Shown here: in pieces, positions 46,206 to 54,909 of the stretch
How positions within the stretch are numbered: the stretch's first letter is position 1
How the letters are laid out: each line of letters opens with the position of its first letter
Source: JBHGBM01 sp041946965
GTDB lineage: Bacteria; Acidobacteriota; Terriglobia; Bryobacterales; Bryobacteraceae
DNA length: 54,909 nt
Direction: 5' to 3'
Assembly: GCA_041946965.1 (NCBI GenBank)
Contig: JBHGBM010000031.1
Location: 1-54,909, forward strand
Notes under the pieces: generated by a model
The model's input: only the letters and a program-made list of their open reading frames with translations
The model's database searches: none
What the model was told of the DNA's origin: nothing
Program-made: the position numbers and the translations under genes

Positions 46206-47166
46206 GCTGGTTTCCATCCCGCTTCTTGCAGCAGCCGCCCTGATGGCGCAGCAGCCCGTGCCGCCGCCTTCTCCGGCGGGGACGGCCGAGCGCGCCGATC
46301 AGGGAGCGGTGTTCCGGGCGGATACGCGGCTGGTGGTGCTGCCCGTCACCGTGGTGGACAAGTCCGGGCACCTGGTCACCAACCTGACGCAGAACGCCTT
46401 CCAGGTTTTCGAGAACGGTGTGCAGCAGCAGATCAAGGTGTTCAAGCGGGAAGACGTGCCGGTCTCGCTCGGCCTGGTGATCGACAACAGCGGGAGCATG
46501 CGCGACAAGCGCCAGAAGGTGAAAGAGGCGTCGCTGACCCTGGTGAAAGCCTCCAACCCGCAAGACGAGGTCTTCGTGGTCAACTTCAACGACGAAGCCT
46601 TCCTGGACACCAAGGATTTCACCAACGACATCAGTGAGATGGAAGAGGCGCTCTCCAAGATCGATTCGCGCGGCGGAACTGCCATGCGCGACGCGATCCG
46701 CATGTCCATCGATCACCTGAAGGAAAAAGCGCGCAAGGATAAGCGCGTCCTGGTAGTGGTTACCGACGGCAACGACAACGCCAGCATGATCAGCCTGGAG
46801 AACCTGGTGAGAGCGTCGCAGCAGAGCGAAGTCCTGATCTACAGCATCGGACTGCTGAGCGAGGAAGAGCGCCGCGAGGCCAAGCGCGCCGAACGCGCCC
46901 TGAAAGCGCTGGCGCAGGCCACCGGCGGCGATTCCTTCTTCCCCAAGGATGTGGGCGAGGTGGAGCGGATCGCCAAGCAGGTCGCGCACGACCTGCGCAA
47001 CCAGTACACCATCGCCTACAGCCCGAATAACCAGACTCTGGATGGCTCCTTCCGGCAGATCAAGGTGGTGACGAACGCCCCGGGGCGTCCCACGGTGCGC
47101 ACCCGTACGGGCTACTACGCGACCGGCGAAGGCGCGCAGCAGGCTCGGCGCGGATCCTCGGAATGA
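46189..47166 (+). CDS. Secreted VWA protein, acidobacterial type (copy C)
   Basis: A 325-residue protein with a signal peptide (LVSIPLLAAAALMAQQ). The MIDAS is intact: Asp99 in LGLVIDNSGSMRDKR, Thr in SRGGTAMRDAIR, Asp in VVVTDGNDNAS. The C-terminal part has LRNQYTIAYSPNNQTLDGSFRQIKVV and RTGYYA. It begins inside copy B (17-bp overlap). The two copies share the same plan and are probably an old duplication; copy A at 39785 has the same plan too. The metal site suggests protein binding. Function unknown. Confidence 0.85.
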   Translation: MHPVTKLVSIPLLAAAALMAQQPVPPPSPAGTAERADQGAVFRADTRLVVLPVTVVDKSGHLVTNLTQNAFQVFENGVQQQIKVFKREDVPVSLGLVIDNSGSMRDKRQKVKEASLTLVKASNPQDEVFVVNFNDEAFLDTKDFTNDISEMEEALSKIDSRGGTAMRDAIRMSIDHLKEKARKDKRVLVVVTDGNDNASMISLENLVRASQQSEVLIYSIGLLSEEERREAKRAERALKALAQATGGDSFFPKDVGEVERIAKQVAHDLRNQYTIAYSPNNQTLDGSFRQIKVVTNAPGRPTVRTRTGYYATGEGAQQARRGSSE

Positions 47167-47190
47167 TCCGGATCCGGCGGCGCCTTCGGT

Positions 47191-49029
47191 CTAATCCTCC
47201 AATCGCACTTCCATCCGGCAGTTCGCGCAATCGAAGCCCAATTCGAGACGGCGGCCGTCGCCGCCGATGAGCGCGAGAGGCTCCGCGAATTGGCGCTGGC
47301 GGCCTTCGCGCGGGCAGGCACCGAGCTGGTGCTTCAGGCAGTAGCGCGTGGTCATGACGGCGCGGCCCCTCAGGTCGAGGCCGGTCTCGGCGCCCGGTTC
47401 GATACGGGCGACTCCGTGCCGCCGGTAGAAAGCCTCCGCGTCGCGGTTCAGCACGTTCCCCAGGTATGACAGTTCGGTCCCGGGGAAAGGAACGTTGCTG
47501 CGCAGCGCGCCGCCCCGGGCCAACGGGCGGGCGGCCTCGCGCGCCGCGCGCAACGCCGCGAGCGCCTCGCGGCGCAGGGTGTTCCACTGCGCCACGGGGA
47601 GAAAAGGCGGATCGGACGCGACTTCAACGCACTCGCAGCGGAACTCGGTTCCGCCGGTCTTGGCCAACTGCCGGCGCATGGTTTCGGCGGCCCGCCCGGA
47701 TTGCCTGGCGGGCTGCGCTTGCAGCGCCAGTTCCGCGCTGTTGCCGTCTTCGTCGGAAACGCGCAGCCGGGCGGCATTCACCTCAAACCGCACCGCGATG
47801 CGGCGTTCGGGACGCGCGCGGCGGACCGATTCCAGAAACGCGTGGTCGTGATTCCGGTGGAGTATCGCGCCGGGCTGAAGGCCGCCGGTCTTTTCGAGAG
47901 TCACGGTGCGCCCGCTCGCGGCGTTGACCAGCGTGCCGCGCAGCTTGCCCGCGGCGTCGAAGAAGCACAGCCCGTCGCCGGGGTGCAGTCCGGCGGTTTC
48001 CTCCAGCGTGACGTTTGCACCCTGAATGGACGCCACCCGGCCCACCGGTTCGCCGGTCATTTTGGGCGTTTCCGGGCGGCCGGTGCGCTCGCCGCGCCCG
48101 TGTAAAAAGTACGTGGTGTAATCGCGATGGAAAGTCTTGGCTAGGTCCGGCTTGAAACCCGGCTCGCTCGTGCCGGAGGAGCTCCGGAGCAGGTCCGCCT
48201 CCTTGAGCGCGGCATCCACTACGGCGCGGTAGTGCGCCACCACATTCGCCACGTAAGTGCGGTCCTTCAGCCGCCCTTCGATCTTGAACGAAGTCACACC
48301 GGCCGCCAGCAGTTCCGGGATGTGGCGCGAGAGGTTCAGGTCGCGCAGGGAAAGCAGGTGACTGTCGCGCACCACGACACCGCCCTGGGCATCGGTCAGG
48401 GTGTAGGGCTTGCGGCAGGGCTGTGCGCACTCGCCGCGGTTGCCGCTCCGGCCACCGAGCGCGTAGCTGAGGTAACACTGGCCGCTGTAGCTGACGCACA
48501 GCGCGCCGTGGACAAAGCATTCCAGCTCGATGCGCGGCGCCGCGGCGCGAATGGCGCGGATTTCATCCAGCTCCAGCTCGCGCGCCAGGATCGCGCGCCG
48601 GAACCCCACGCGTTCCAGGAACGCCACGCGCTCCGGCGTGTGGTTGTGCATCTGCGTGCTGGCGATGAGCGGCAGCGGCGGCAGATCGCCTTCGAGCAGG
48701 CCCACGTCCTGAATAATGAGGCCGTCCGCCCCGGCTTCGTAGAGGCGCCAGGCCAGGTCCCTCGCTTCCCCCAGTTCGTGGTCGAACAGCAGGGTGTTCA
48801 GCGTGATGTACACCCGCGCCCAGTAAAGGTGCGCGCGGCGCGCCAGCGCCGCAATGTCCTCCAGGCTGTTGCCCACCGCGGCGCGCGCCCCGAAGCGCGG
48901 CGCGCCGATGTACACGGCGTCGGCGCCGCAGTCGAGCGCCGTTTTACCGGACTCGAAATCGCGCGCCGGCGCGAGCAATTCCACACGCGCGTGCGAGACG
49001 GGCGGCTGGATCCTGCTGCAATGCGTCAT
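47191..49029 (-). CDS. U32 peptidase-family protein (RlhA-like)
   Basis: A 612-residue protein. The TIM-barrel part begins with ELLAPARDFESGKTALDCGADAVYIGAPRFGAR and has SGQCYLSYALGGRSGNRGECAQPCRKPY near residue 180, the U32 Cys signature. Its spaced Cys residues would hold an iron-sulfur site or metal. The C-terminal part has CLKHQLGACPREG and CANCRMEVRLED. The E. coli relatives RlhA and YegQ/UbiU hydroxylate 23S rRNA or ubiquinone. It could be RlhA-like, but the target is not certain. Confidence 0.8.
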   Translation of the reverse strand: MTHCSRIQPPVSHARVELLAPARDFESGKTALDCGADAVYIGAPRFGARAAVGNSLEDIAALARRAHLYWARVYITLNTLLFDHELGEARDLAWRLYEAGADGLIIQDVGLLEGDLPPLPLIASTQMHNHTPERVAFLERVGFRRAILARELELDEIRAIRAAAPRIELECFVHGALCVSYSGQCYLSYALGGRSGNRGECAQPCRKPYTLTDAQGGVVVRDSHLLSLRDLNLSRHIPELLAAGVTSFKIEGRLKDRTYVANVVAHYRAVVDAALKEADLLRSSSGTSEPGFKPDLAKTFHRDYTTYFLHGRGERTGRPETPKMTGEPVGRVASIQGANVTLEETAGLHPGDGLCFFDAAGKLRGTLVNAASGRTVTLEKTGGLQPGAILHRNHDHAFLESVRRARPERRIAVRFEVNAARLRVSDEDGNSAELALQAQPARQSGRAAETMRRQLAKTGGTEFRCECVEVASDPPFLPVAQWNTLRREALAALRAAREAARPLARGGALRSNVPFPGTELSYLGNVLNRDAEAFYRRHGVARIEPGAETGLDLRGRAVMTTRYCLKHQLGACPREGRQRQFAEPLALIGGDGRRLELGFDCANCRMEVRLED

Positions 49030-49060
49030 TCTTTCTGTGGCGATTCCCTTTGGCCGGCGA

Positions 49061-50368
49061 TTACCCCAACCGCCACGGCGCGCGCATGGTGCGCGACAAC
49101 AGTTTTTCCACGGCCGCGTCCTTCCTGGCGAGGCGCATGTTCACGGGGTCCCAGCGGATCTTGCGGCCGGTCAGCATGGCGATCTGGCCCAGCCAGCCGG
49201 GGGTGGCGGAATGCCATGCGGCCTCGACGGGCGTGAGCGTCCTGGCGCGCGTCTTTACCGCGCGGATGAACTCGAGGTAGTGGCCGGGCGAGCGGGGAAG
49301 TTCGTTTTCCGGCTTGATCTCGGAAGTGAGCACGCTCTTGGGCTCGGCCTCGAAGCCGCTGCGATTGACCCAGACCCAGCCGTCGTCGCCGATCCACTTG
49401 GTGCCGCCGCGGATTTCCTTGTAGCCGCCCGCCATGATCAGGGTCAGTCCGCCGGGGTACTTGCAAGTGACGTAATACTTCGTCGCGGTGTTCCACAGCG
49501 CGTCGCGCGGCGGATAGACGCCCGTGCCGCTCACTTCCAGCGGCCCGCTGTCATCCAGTCCCAGGCCCCAGTGCGCGATATCGACGTGGTGGCCCACCCA
49601 GTCCATGATCTGGCCCCCGGCGTAGTCCAGGTTCCAGCGCCAGTTCTTGTGCACGCGCGCGACGCAATACGGCGCTTCGGGGGCTGGGCCCAGCCAGCGG
49701 TCCCAATTCAGCGTGGCGGGGGGATCCGTGATGGCCGTCTGGTCCTTGGTCTTGGCGAAATCGGTATGCCCGGCGGGCAGCCCGACCTCCACCCGGCGCA
49801 CCTTGCCGATGCGCCCGTTGCGCACCAACTCGCAGGCGCGGCGGAAGTTCTCGCGCGAGCGCTGCCAGCTTCCCGTCTGCCAGACACGCTTGTGGCGCTG
49901 GACGGTTTCCACCATGGCGCGTCCCTCGGCGAAGTTGTGCGCCAGGGGCTTTTCGCAGTAAATGTCTTTGCCGGCGCGCGCCGCCGAGACCGCGGCGATG
50001 CCGTGCCAGTGATCGGGCAGTCCGATGCTCACCGCGTCGATATCGCGCCGCGAGAGAACCTCCTCGAAGGCGCGGTAGACGGCGCATCCCTGGTCGCCGT
50101 AGGCCTTGTCGATCTTGGCTTTGGCCGCCGCCAGGTGCTCCTCGTCCACGTCGCACACCGCGACGTACTGCGCTTCGGGCAGCTTGAGGAACTCTTCCAC
50201 GTGGCTGCCGCCCATCCAGCCGACGCCGATGGTGGCGATGGTGACACGCTCGCTCGCGGCCACCGAGCCGTTCAGTCCCAGCGCGGAAGCGCGGATAATG
50301 GCCGGGAACCCGGCGGCCGCGGCGGGTGCGGCCAGGGTGTGCAGGAAACGTCGCCGGTCGGTTTTCAT
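49061..50368 (-). CDS. Tat-exported Gfo/Idh/MocA oxidoreductase (second copy)
   Basis: A 435-residue protein. The Tat signal DRRRFLHTLAAPAAAAG is followed by the Rossmann ATIGVGWMGGSHVEEFL and VCDVDEEHLAAAK, the EKP motif (DIYCEKPLAHNFAEG) and a second domain with NWDRWLGPAPEAPY. It is from the same family as the copy at 18481, but a separate gene. It starts at ATG 50368; an alternative TTG start at 50377 is less likely. Substrate unknown; carbohydrate oxidation outside the cytoplasm is the family norm. Confidence 0.85.
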   Translation of the reverse strand: MKTDRRRFLHTLAAPAAAAGFPAIIRASALGLNGSVAASERVTIATIGVGWMGGSHVEEFLKLPEAQYVAVCDVDEEHLAAAKAKIDKAYGDQGCAVYRAFEEVLSRRDIDAVSIGLPDHWHGIAAVSAARAGKDIYCEKPLAHNFAEGRAMVETVQRHKRVWQTGSWQRSRENFRRACELVRNGRIGKVRRVEVGLPAGHTDFAKTKDQTAITDPPATLNWDRWLGPAPEAPYCVARVHKNWRWNLDYAGGQIMDWVGHHVDIAHWGLGLDDSGPLEVSGTGVYPPRDALWNTATKYYVTCKYPGGLTLIMAGGYKEIRGGTKWIGDDGWVWVNRSGFEAEPKSVLTSEIKPENELPRSPGHYLEFIRAVKTRARTLTPVEAAWHSATPGWLGQIAMLTGRKIRWDPVNMRLARKDAAVEKLLSRTMRAPWRLG

Positions 50369-50481
50369 GGAACGCAATAGTATATCCCCTATACAGGTGC
50401 CTGAATTTGAGGCAGTTGCGGGCCTGCGCCGGTCTCATTCTGAAGCGGTTAGGTTGGCCCCTGACGTGCGGTAACCGCGGC

Positions 50482-51801
50482 GTGGAGATCTTCCAGGACA
50501 TGTTCGCCGTGCTGGCGGTGCTCAGCGCGGTGGTGTTGGTGCACGAGTTGGGACATTATTGGGCGGCGCGATTCTTCGGCGTGCGGGTGGAGGTGTTCAG
50601 CATCGGGTTCGGCCCGCGGCTGTTCGGTTTTCGCAGCCGCAGCACGGAATTCCGGTTCGCCGCGGTACCGCTGGGCGGCTACGTCAAAATGGCCGGTGAA
50701 AGCGGCTGGGACAGCGCCGCGGCGGCTTCGGAATCGTTCGCCGGCAAGCCGCGCTGGCAGCGGTTTATCATCGCCTTCGCCGGGCCGTTTCTGACGCTGG
50801 CGCTGGCCGTGGCGCTTTTGACCGGCGTTTTCATGGTCAGCTACAAACAATTGCCGGAAAGCGTCACGCGCGCCGTAATCGGCGACGTGCTGCCGGGCAG
50901 TCCCGCCGCGCAAGCGGGGCTGCGCGCGGGCGACCGCATCATCCGGCTTGACGGGATCTCCAACCCGACCTGGGAAGATGTTCTGCGGCAGGAGGTCACC
51001 GGCGTGGGGCGCACCCTCCAGGTCACGGCCCTGCGCGGCGGCCGCACCTTCCATGCGCAGGTCCGCCCGGTGGCCGAAGGGCCGGCCGAGATCGGCTCCG
51101 CCGGATGGTTCGAGCGCAGCGAGGTCCAGGTCGGGCGGCTGGTGCCCGGCCTGCCGGCCGCGCAGGCCGGATTGCGAAGGGGCGACGCCGTGTTGTCCAT
51201 CGACGGCGCTCCGGTACGCTCCCGCGCGCGGCTGCACCAGCTCATGAGGCGCAACGCCGGCGAACCGGTCACGTTTACCTATCAGCGCGACGGCCGCACG
51301 GAAACCGCGGTGGTGCGGCCGGTCTTCACCGAGATCGACGGTACGGCGCGGTGGATGTTGGGTCTCGGACTGGAAGTCCGCACCGTCAAGACGCGCCTTG
51401 GACCGGTGGATGCGCTCCGCGAGTCGATTTCGCAAAACACCCGCAACGCCGCGCTCATTTTCCGTTTCTTCTCCGGTTTGGTGGAAGGACGCCTCTCAGC
51501 CAAGGCGCTCTCAGGACCCATCGGGATGGCGCGCATCTCGGGCGATGCGGCGCGAGACGGCGTGCAGACGCTCATCATCGTTACCGCCCTCATCGCCCTC
51601 AACCTGGCGATTGTCAACCTGCTTCCCTTCCCGGTGCTGGACGGCGGCGCCATGGCGGTGCTGGCGGTGGAAATGCTTCTGCGGCGCGACCTGAGCTACG
51701 CGGTCAAGCGGGCTATGTCGCACCTTGGCCTGGCGATTCTGGCGGCGTTTATGGCGGTGGTGTTATATAACGACATCTCCCGGCTACTGCCCTTCGGCTA
51801 G
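50482..51801 (+). CDS. rseP: Site-2 protease, RseP-like
   Basis: A 439-residue membrane metalloprotease that cuts anti-sigma factors inside the membrane. The zinc motif HELGHYW lies in the first helix (residues 14-20), and the second Asp motif is VLDGGAMAVL in the third helix. Two PDZ domains lie between, each starting with PGxPAAQAGLRxGD. The start is taken as GTG 50482, which gives the family start MEIFQDMFAVL. It is divergent from the Tat oxidoreductase, with a 113-bp gap. Confidence 0.9.
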   Translation: MEIFQDMFAVLAVLSAVVLVHELGHYWAARFFGVRVEVFSIGFGPRLFGFRSRSTEFRFAAVPLGGYVKMAGESGWDSAAAASESFAGKPRWQRFIIAFAGPFLTLALAVALLTGVFMVSYKQLPESVTRAVIGDVLPGSPAAQAGLRAGDRIIRLDGISNPTWEDVLRQEVTGVGRTLQVTALRGGRTFHAQVRPVAEGPAEIGSAGWFERSEVQVGRLVPGLPAAQAGLRRGDAVLSIDGAPVRSRARLHQLMRRNAGEPVTFTYQRDGRTETAVVRPVFTEIDGTARWMLGLGLEVRTVKTRLGPVDALRESISQNTRNAALIFRFFSGLVEGRLSAKALSGPIGMARISGDAARDGVQTLIIVTALIALNLAIVNLLPFPVLDGGAMAVLAVEMLLRRDLSYAVKRAMSHLGLAILAAFMAVVLYNDISRLLPFG

Positions 51802-51837
51802 GGCGCGGGCGAGCGAGGCGGAGGGCCGAGCGATTCG

Positions 51838-51860
51838 TAGTACCCCTAGTACACGTACTA
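51838..51860. promoter_or_regulatory. TAGTAC direct and inverted repeat
   Basis: TAGTAC occurs at 51838-51843 and 51847-51852. The second copy and GTACTA (51855-51860) form a perfect inverted repeat around AC. The gap 51802-52085 holds no gene; this is its only clear sequence feature. It may be an operator for the secreted protein gene at 52086 or its neighbours. The regulator is unknown. Confidence 0.4.
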
Positions 51861-52085
51861 TTGATCGCGGCTAAGAGTCGGGTCAATATAGAACCCAAGA
51901 ACGCGCAAAATACCAGCCCGGGCATCCCGGCCAGGGGGGCCCGGGCGTCCCAGCCCAAATTCAGCAGTAACTTCCGATAACTCAGTTACAGGGACGCGGC
52001 TTGGCACTGCCCCGGGGCTGGCGCCGCCCGCCAACCGGCGATGCCGCGAATGCGGACCCCGTGCGGGATCCGGCTTCATCGTAAT

Positions 52086-52697
52086 ATGGAATCAATGACA
52101 ACTCGCGCCCTGGCGTGTGCGGCCGCACTCTGGGTCTGTTGCCCGGCGTACGCGCAGGTGATCACTTTCGAATCCAACGGGCTCAAGTACCAGACGCTCA
52201 CGCGCGGGGGAGTCACGGTCATGTTCGCGCACCTGCCGGTGCACGTCCGCGATTTCAACATCCTCCAGGTGGCGGTCTCCAACGGTTCGGGGCGCTACTA
52301 CGTGATCAAGCCCGAGGACTTTACCCTGGTCCGCTCGGAGGATGCGCTGACCCGCGCATGGCCTGCGCGGTCGGTGGTCTCGCTGCTGATTGAAAAGGGC
52401 AACCGCAACGACGTGATCAAGCTGGTCTCCGCCTACGAAGCGGCGCTATACGGCAGCGCGCGGATGAAATCCACCAACGGCTACGAGCAGCGGCGGCAGG
52501 CCGCGCTGGCCGAGGTATCCTCCACGCGCCTGAAAGCCGCCGCCGCGGCTTCGGCCATCGCGCTGGTGCAAACCCGGCTGGCGCCCGGAGAATCCACCGA
52601 CGGCGCGGTTTTCTTTCAGACGCCGGACCGCAGAGCCGCGCTCGGCCGCCTCGTGGTGCGCACCAATACCGACGTGTTCGAGTTCAACGCCGAATAG
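52086..52697 (+). CDS. Secreted protein of unknown function
   Basis: A 203-residue protein with a signal peptide that ends near AYAQ (residue 23). The body starts with VITFESNGLKYQTLTRGGVTVMFAHL and is beta-rich, with PEDFTLVR and a middle helical part; the end is RRAALGRLVVRTNTDVFEF. I recognise no family. The shape is like an immunoglobulin-type acidobacterial secreted protein. The ATG at 52086 has no clear ribosome binding site; 52095 is an alternative. Confidence 0.6.
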   Translation: MESMTTRALACAAALWVCCPAYAQVITFESNGLKYQTLTRGGVTVMFAHLPVHVRDFNILQVAVSNGSGRYYVIKPEDFTLVRSEDALTRAWPARSVVSLLIEKGNRNDVIKLVSAYEAALYGSARMKSTNGYEQRRQAALAEVSSTRLKAAAAASAIALVQTRLAPGESTDGAVFFQTPDRRAALGRLVVRTNTDVFEFNAE

Positions 52698-52742
52698 GCC
52701 CTCCGCTTGCGCTAGAATTCGGGCAGGGGGGCAGGAGGGGCC

Positions 52743-54239
52743 GTGAACAGAACCACAGGGGACTTTCCCCGCACGTTGGGGGAACTGCACGCAAGCGATT
52801 TTACCGAGGAGAAATTGGCCGCCCGCTCCGTGAAGGACGAGATGCGGGAGAACCTCATCTGCCGCCTCCAGCAGAGAGAGACGTTGTTTCCGGGCATCGT
52901 GGGCTACGAAGAGACCGTGGTGCCGCAGATGGTGAACGCGCTTCTTTCGCGCCACAATTTCATCCTGCTCGGGCTGCGGGGGCAGGCCAAGACGCGCCTG
53001 ATCCGCATGTTGACCACGCTGCTCGATGAGTACATCCCGTACATCGACGGCTGCGAAATCCACGACAACCCATACCATCCCATCTGCCGGCGCTGCCGCG
53101 ACCTCGTGCAGGAGGCCGGCGGCGGCACACCCGTGAACTGGCTGCACCGCGATCACCGTTACGTGGAGAAGCTGGCCACCCCGGATGTGACCATCGCGGA
53201 CATGATCGGCGATATCGATCCGATCAAGGCCGCGCGCCGCGGGCACGATATCTCCGACGAACTGACCGTGCACTACGGGCTGCTGCCACGCGCCAATCGC
53301 GGAATTTTTGCCATCAACGAGCTGCCCGACCTGGCCGGCAAGATCCAGGTAGGCCTGTTCAACATCATGCAGGAGGGCGACGTGCAGATTAAGGGGTATC
53401 CGGTGCGGCTGCCGCTCGACATCATGCTGGTGTTCACGGCCAACCCGGAGGACTACACCGCGCGCGGCAAGATCATCACTCCGCTCAAGGACCGCATCGG
53501 CAGCGAGATCCGCACGCACTATCCCGTGGAGATCGAGCAGGGACTGGAGATCACGCGCCGGGAGGCGTGGCTGGACCGGCGCTCGCCGGTGGAGGTGCGC
53601 ATCCCGGAGTTCATCCGCGAAGTGGTGGAACAGATCGCGTTTCTCTCGCGCGAAGACAAGCGCGTCGACAATCGTTCGGGCGTCTCCCAGCGCCTGCCCA
53701 TCACGGTGCTCGAGAACGTGGTCTCCAACGCCGAGCGGCGCGCGCTGGCGGCGCGGGAGAAGGTCGCAGTACCGCGTATCCTGGACATTTACGCGGCGCT
53801 GCCTTCCATCACCGGCAAACTCGAGCTGGAGTACGAAGGCGAGATGAAGGGCGGCGACGCGGTAGCGCGCGAGATCATTCGCTCGGCGCTGGGCAAAGTC
53901 TACGACCGCCGCATGGAAGGCGTGAACGTCTCGCCCGTCGTTCAGTGGTTCGACCTGGGCGGCAGTTTGAAGCTCGACGAATCCGGCGACTCGGCGTTCA
54001 TGCTGAACGCGCTCTCGGGAATTCAAGGGCTGATGGACCGAACCAGGCCGCTCAAGGTGGGCGCGGACGACCCGCCGGCCCTGCGCGCGGCGGCGGCGGA
54101 ATTCATTCTGGAAGGACTGTACGCGCACCGCCGCATCAGCCGCAGCGAAGAGCGCGGGTTCGTGGCTGAGGAGCGCAGACGGGAACCCGTGCGCGAGGAG
54201 ACGCCGCGCGGCGGCTCCCCGCGCCGGCAATTCAACTGA
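52743..54239 (+). CDS. MoxR/Mg-chelatase-type AAA+ ATPase (GTG start)
   Basis: A 498-residue cytoplasmic ATPase. Walker A is GLRGQAKTR at residues 77-85. A Cys/His insert follows (Cys104, His107, His112, Cys115, Cys118), which could bind a metal. The Walker B-like segment is IFAINELPDL, with Asn in place of the usual Asp. The sensor 1 and 2 regions then follow (VFTANPEDY, SGVSQRLPI). The family works with VWA proteins to insert metals or activate enzymes. Its TGA overlaps the VWA start (TGATG), which confirms the pairing. Confidence 0.85.
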   Translation: MNRTTGDFPRTLGELHASDFTEEKLAARSVKDEMRENLICRLQQRETLFPGIVGYEETVVPQMVNALLSRHNFILLGLRGQAKTRLIRMLTTLLDEYIPYIDGCEIHDNPYHPICRRCRDLVQEAGGGTPVNWLHRDHRYVEKLATPDVTIADMIGDIDPIKAARRGHDISDELTVHYGLLPRANRGIFAINELPDLAGKIQVGLFNIMQEGDVQIKGYPVRLPLDIMLVFTANPEDYTARGKIITPLKDRIGSEIRTHYPVEIEQGLEITRREAWLDRRSPVEVRIPEFIREVVEQIAFLSREDKRVDNRSGVSQRLPITVLENVVSNAERRALAAREKVAVPRILDIYAALPSITGKLELEYEGEMKGGDAVAREIIRSALGKVYDRRMEGVNVSPVVQWFDLGGSLKLDESGDSAFMLNALSGIQGLMDRTRPLKVGADDPPALRAAAAEFILEGLYAHRRISRSEERGFVAEERRREPVREETPRGGSPRRQFN

Positions 54240-54909
54240 TGAAAGTCAAGTACTCGAAATACACGGGGGAGGATTTCGGAATCGGCGCGGACGATTTGCT
54301 CCAGGCGCTTGCCGACTTTCTCCTCCAGAGCGGCTTCGACAACCGGAACACGCCCTTCAGCGAGGGGGACCGGCACACCCTGGAGGACCTGAAGAAAGCC
54401 ATCCGGCAGGCGCTCGAGCAGGGCCGCCTTTTCGATAGCCAGCAGATCGGGGAGATGCTCGACAAGTTGCGCGGCCTGACCGCGGAACAGATGGATAAGC
54501 TGCTGGATAACCTGGTCCGGAAAATGGCGGACGAGGGGCACATTACGCTGGAGGAGCCCACCGGGACGAGCGACGCGCCGGATTCCAGGGTGCGCTTCGA
54601 GGTCACCGATAAGTCTCTCGACTTCCTCGGCTATAAGACGCTGCGCGACCTGCTCGGCTCGCTGGGGAAATCGAGCTTCGGCAGGCACGATACGCGCGAC
54701 CTGGCCACCGGCGTGGAAGCCTCCGGCTCCTCGCGCCGCTACGAGTTCGGCGACGCCCTGAACCTGGACGTAAGTGAAACGCTCTTCTCCGCGATTAAGC
54801 GCGAAGGCGTGAAAGTGCCCGTGCAGCTCGAGTACTCCGACCTGCACGTACACCAGTGCGAGTACCAGAGTTCCTGCGCCACCGTGCTGATGCTCGATTG
54901 CAGCCACAG
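54239..54909 (+). CDS. VWA protein, partner of the AAA+ ATPase (partial)
   Basis: The first 223 residues of a cytoplasmic protein, cut by the window end. There is no signal peptide. The N-terminal part is helical (LLQALADFLLQSGF, LKKAIRQALEQGRLF, MLDKLRGLTAEQMDKLLDNL). The last residues, VLMLDCSH, are the start of a VWA domain, where the MIDAS pattern DxSxS begins. Its start overlaps the stop of the upstream ATPase gene. AAA+/VWA pairs in MoxR or CoxD/CoxE-like systems remodel or load metal into target enzymes; the target is not in the window. Confidence 0.8.
   Translation, partial: MKVKYSKYTGEDFGIGADDLLQALADFLLQSGFDNRNTPFSEGDRHTLEDLKKAIRQALEQGRLFDSQQIGEMLDKLRGLTAEQMDKLLDNLVRKMADEGHITLEEPTGTSDAPDSRVRFEVTDKSLDFLGYKTLRDLLGSLGKSSFGRHDTRDLATGVEASGSSRRYEFGDALNLDVSETLFSAIKREGVKVPVQLEYSDLHVHQCEYQSSCATVLMLDCSH

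Noticed and set aside
51980..52040. Possible sigma-54 promoter (TTGGCAC) before the secreted protein
   Set aside because: The -24 half TTGGCAC is there, but no GC doublet lies at the needed -12 spacing.

Overview
This is a high-GC bacterial chromosome segment, most likely from an acidobacterium of the Solibacter/Bryobacter type (inference). The grounds are three secreted von Willebrand A proteins of the acidobacterial type, a DUF1844 protein, Tat-exported Gfo/Idh/MocA oxidoreductases, lipid A and Kdo genes that show a Gram-negative envelope, and a tmRNA whose tag reads ANTQFAYAA. No rRNA, CRISPR array or complete insertion sequence was seen.

Bases 1-1894 look like the end of a genomic island. 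They hold the C-terminus of a tyrosine recombinase, a small TIR-like protein with a C-terminal membrane helix, a PIN-domain protein 6 bp behind it, and a protein with two ribbon-helix-helix motifs in one chain, and they stop at the 3' end of a tRNA-Val(GAC) gene. From 2076 to 9005 (minus strand) come ribF, a PhnP-like hydrolase and a DUF1844 gene, a 300-bp gap with two strong hairpins, then a glycan locus made of a beta-helix protein, a heparinase II/III-like lyase and a ROK sugar kinase. From 19806 down to 9668 the minus strand is almost one unbroken run: Gfo/Idh oxidoreductase, NHL protein, lpxD, a LOG-family protein, a small secreted Cys-rich protein and the czcC-czcB-czcA metal efflux genes.

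Bases 19830-26209 hold a glycerophosphodiesterase, an RNA-binding protein with a TTG start, a POTRA plus HEAT-like secreted protein, several small membrane proteins, and the heat-shock genes hrcA-grpE-dnaJ. Bases 26217-33849 hold a GT-C-like membrane protein, a plus-strand operon (unassigned conserved protein, CPBP protease, mtnA, thioredoxin-like protein), a Flp-type pilin, ssrA (tmRNA), a tiny Cys/His protein and a hybrid histidine kinase. Bases 33859-38624 are a stress block, clpB-htpX-rlmI, behind a near-consensus sigma-70 promoter.

Bases 38676-47166 hold rfbD, a VWA protein, an AlkA-like glycosylase, a prepilin, the kdsA-pyrG-kdsB cluster (CTP synthase beside the CTP-using Kdo activation enzyme) and two tandem VWA genes. 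Bases 47191-54909 hold a U32 peptidase-family protein, a second Tat Gfo/Idh protein, an RseP-type site-2 protease, a secreted unknown, and a MoxR-type ATPase followed by a VWA protein cut by the window end.

The strongest candidate for something undescribed is the TIR-like/PIN pair with the tandem ribbon-helix-helix protein at the tRNA-Val boundary. The small proteins and RNA structures listed below are easy to miss and also deserve a look. All family calls rest on motifs read by eye; no database search was run.
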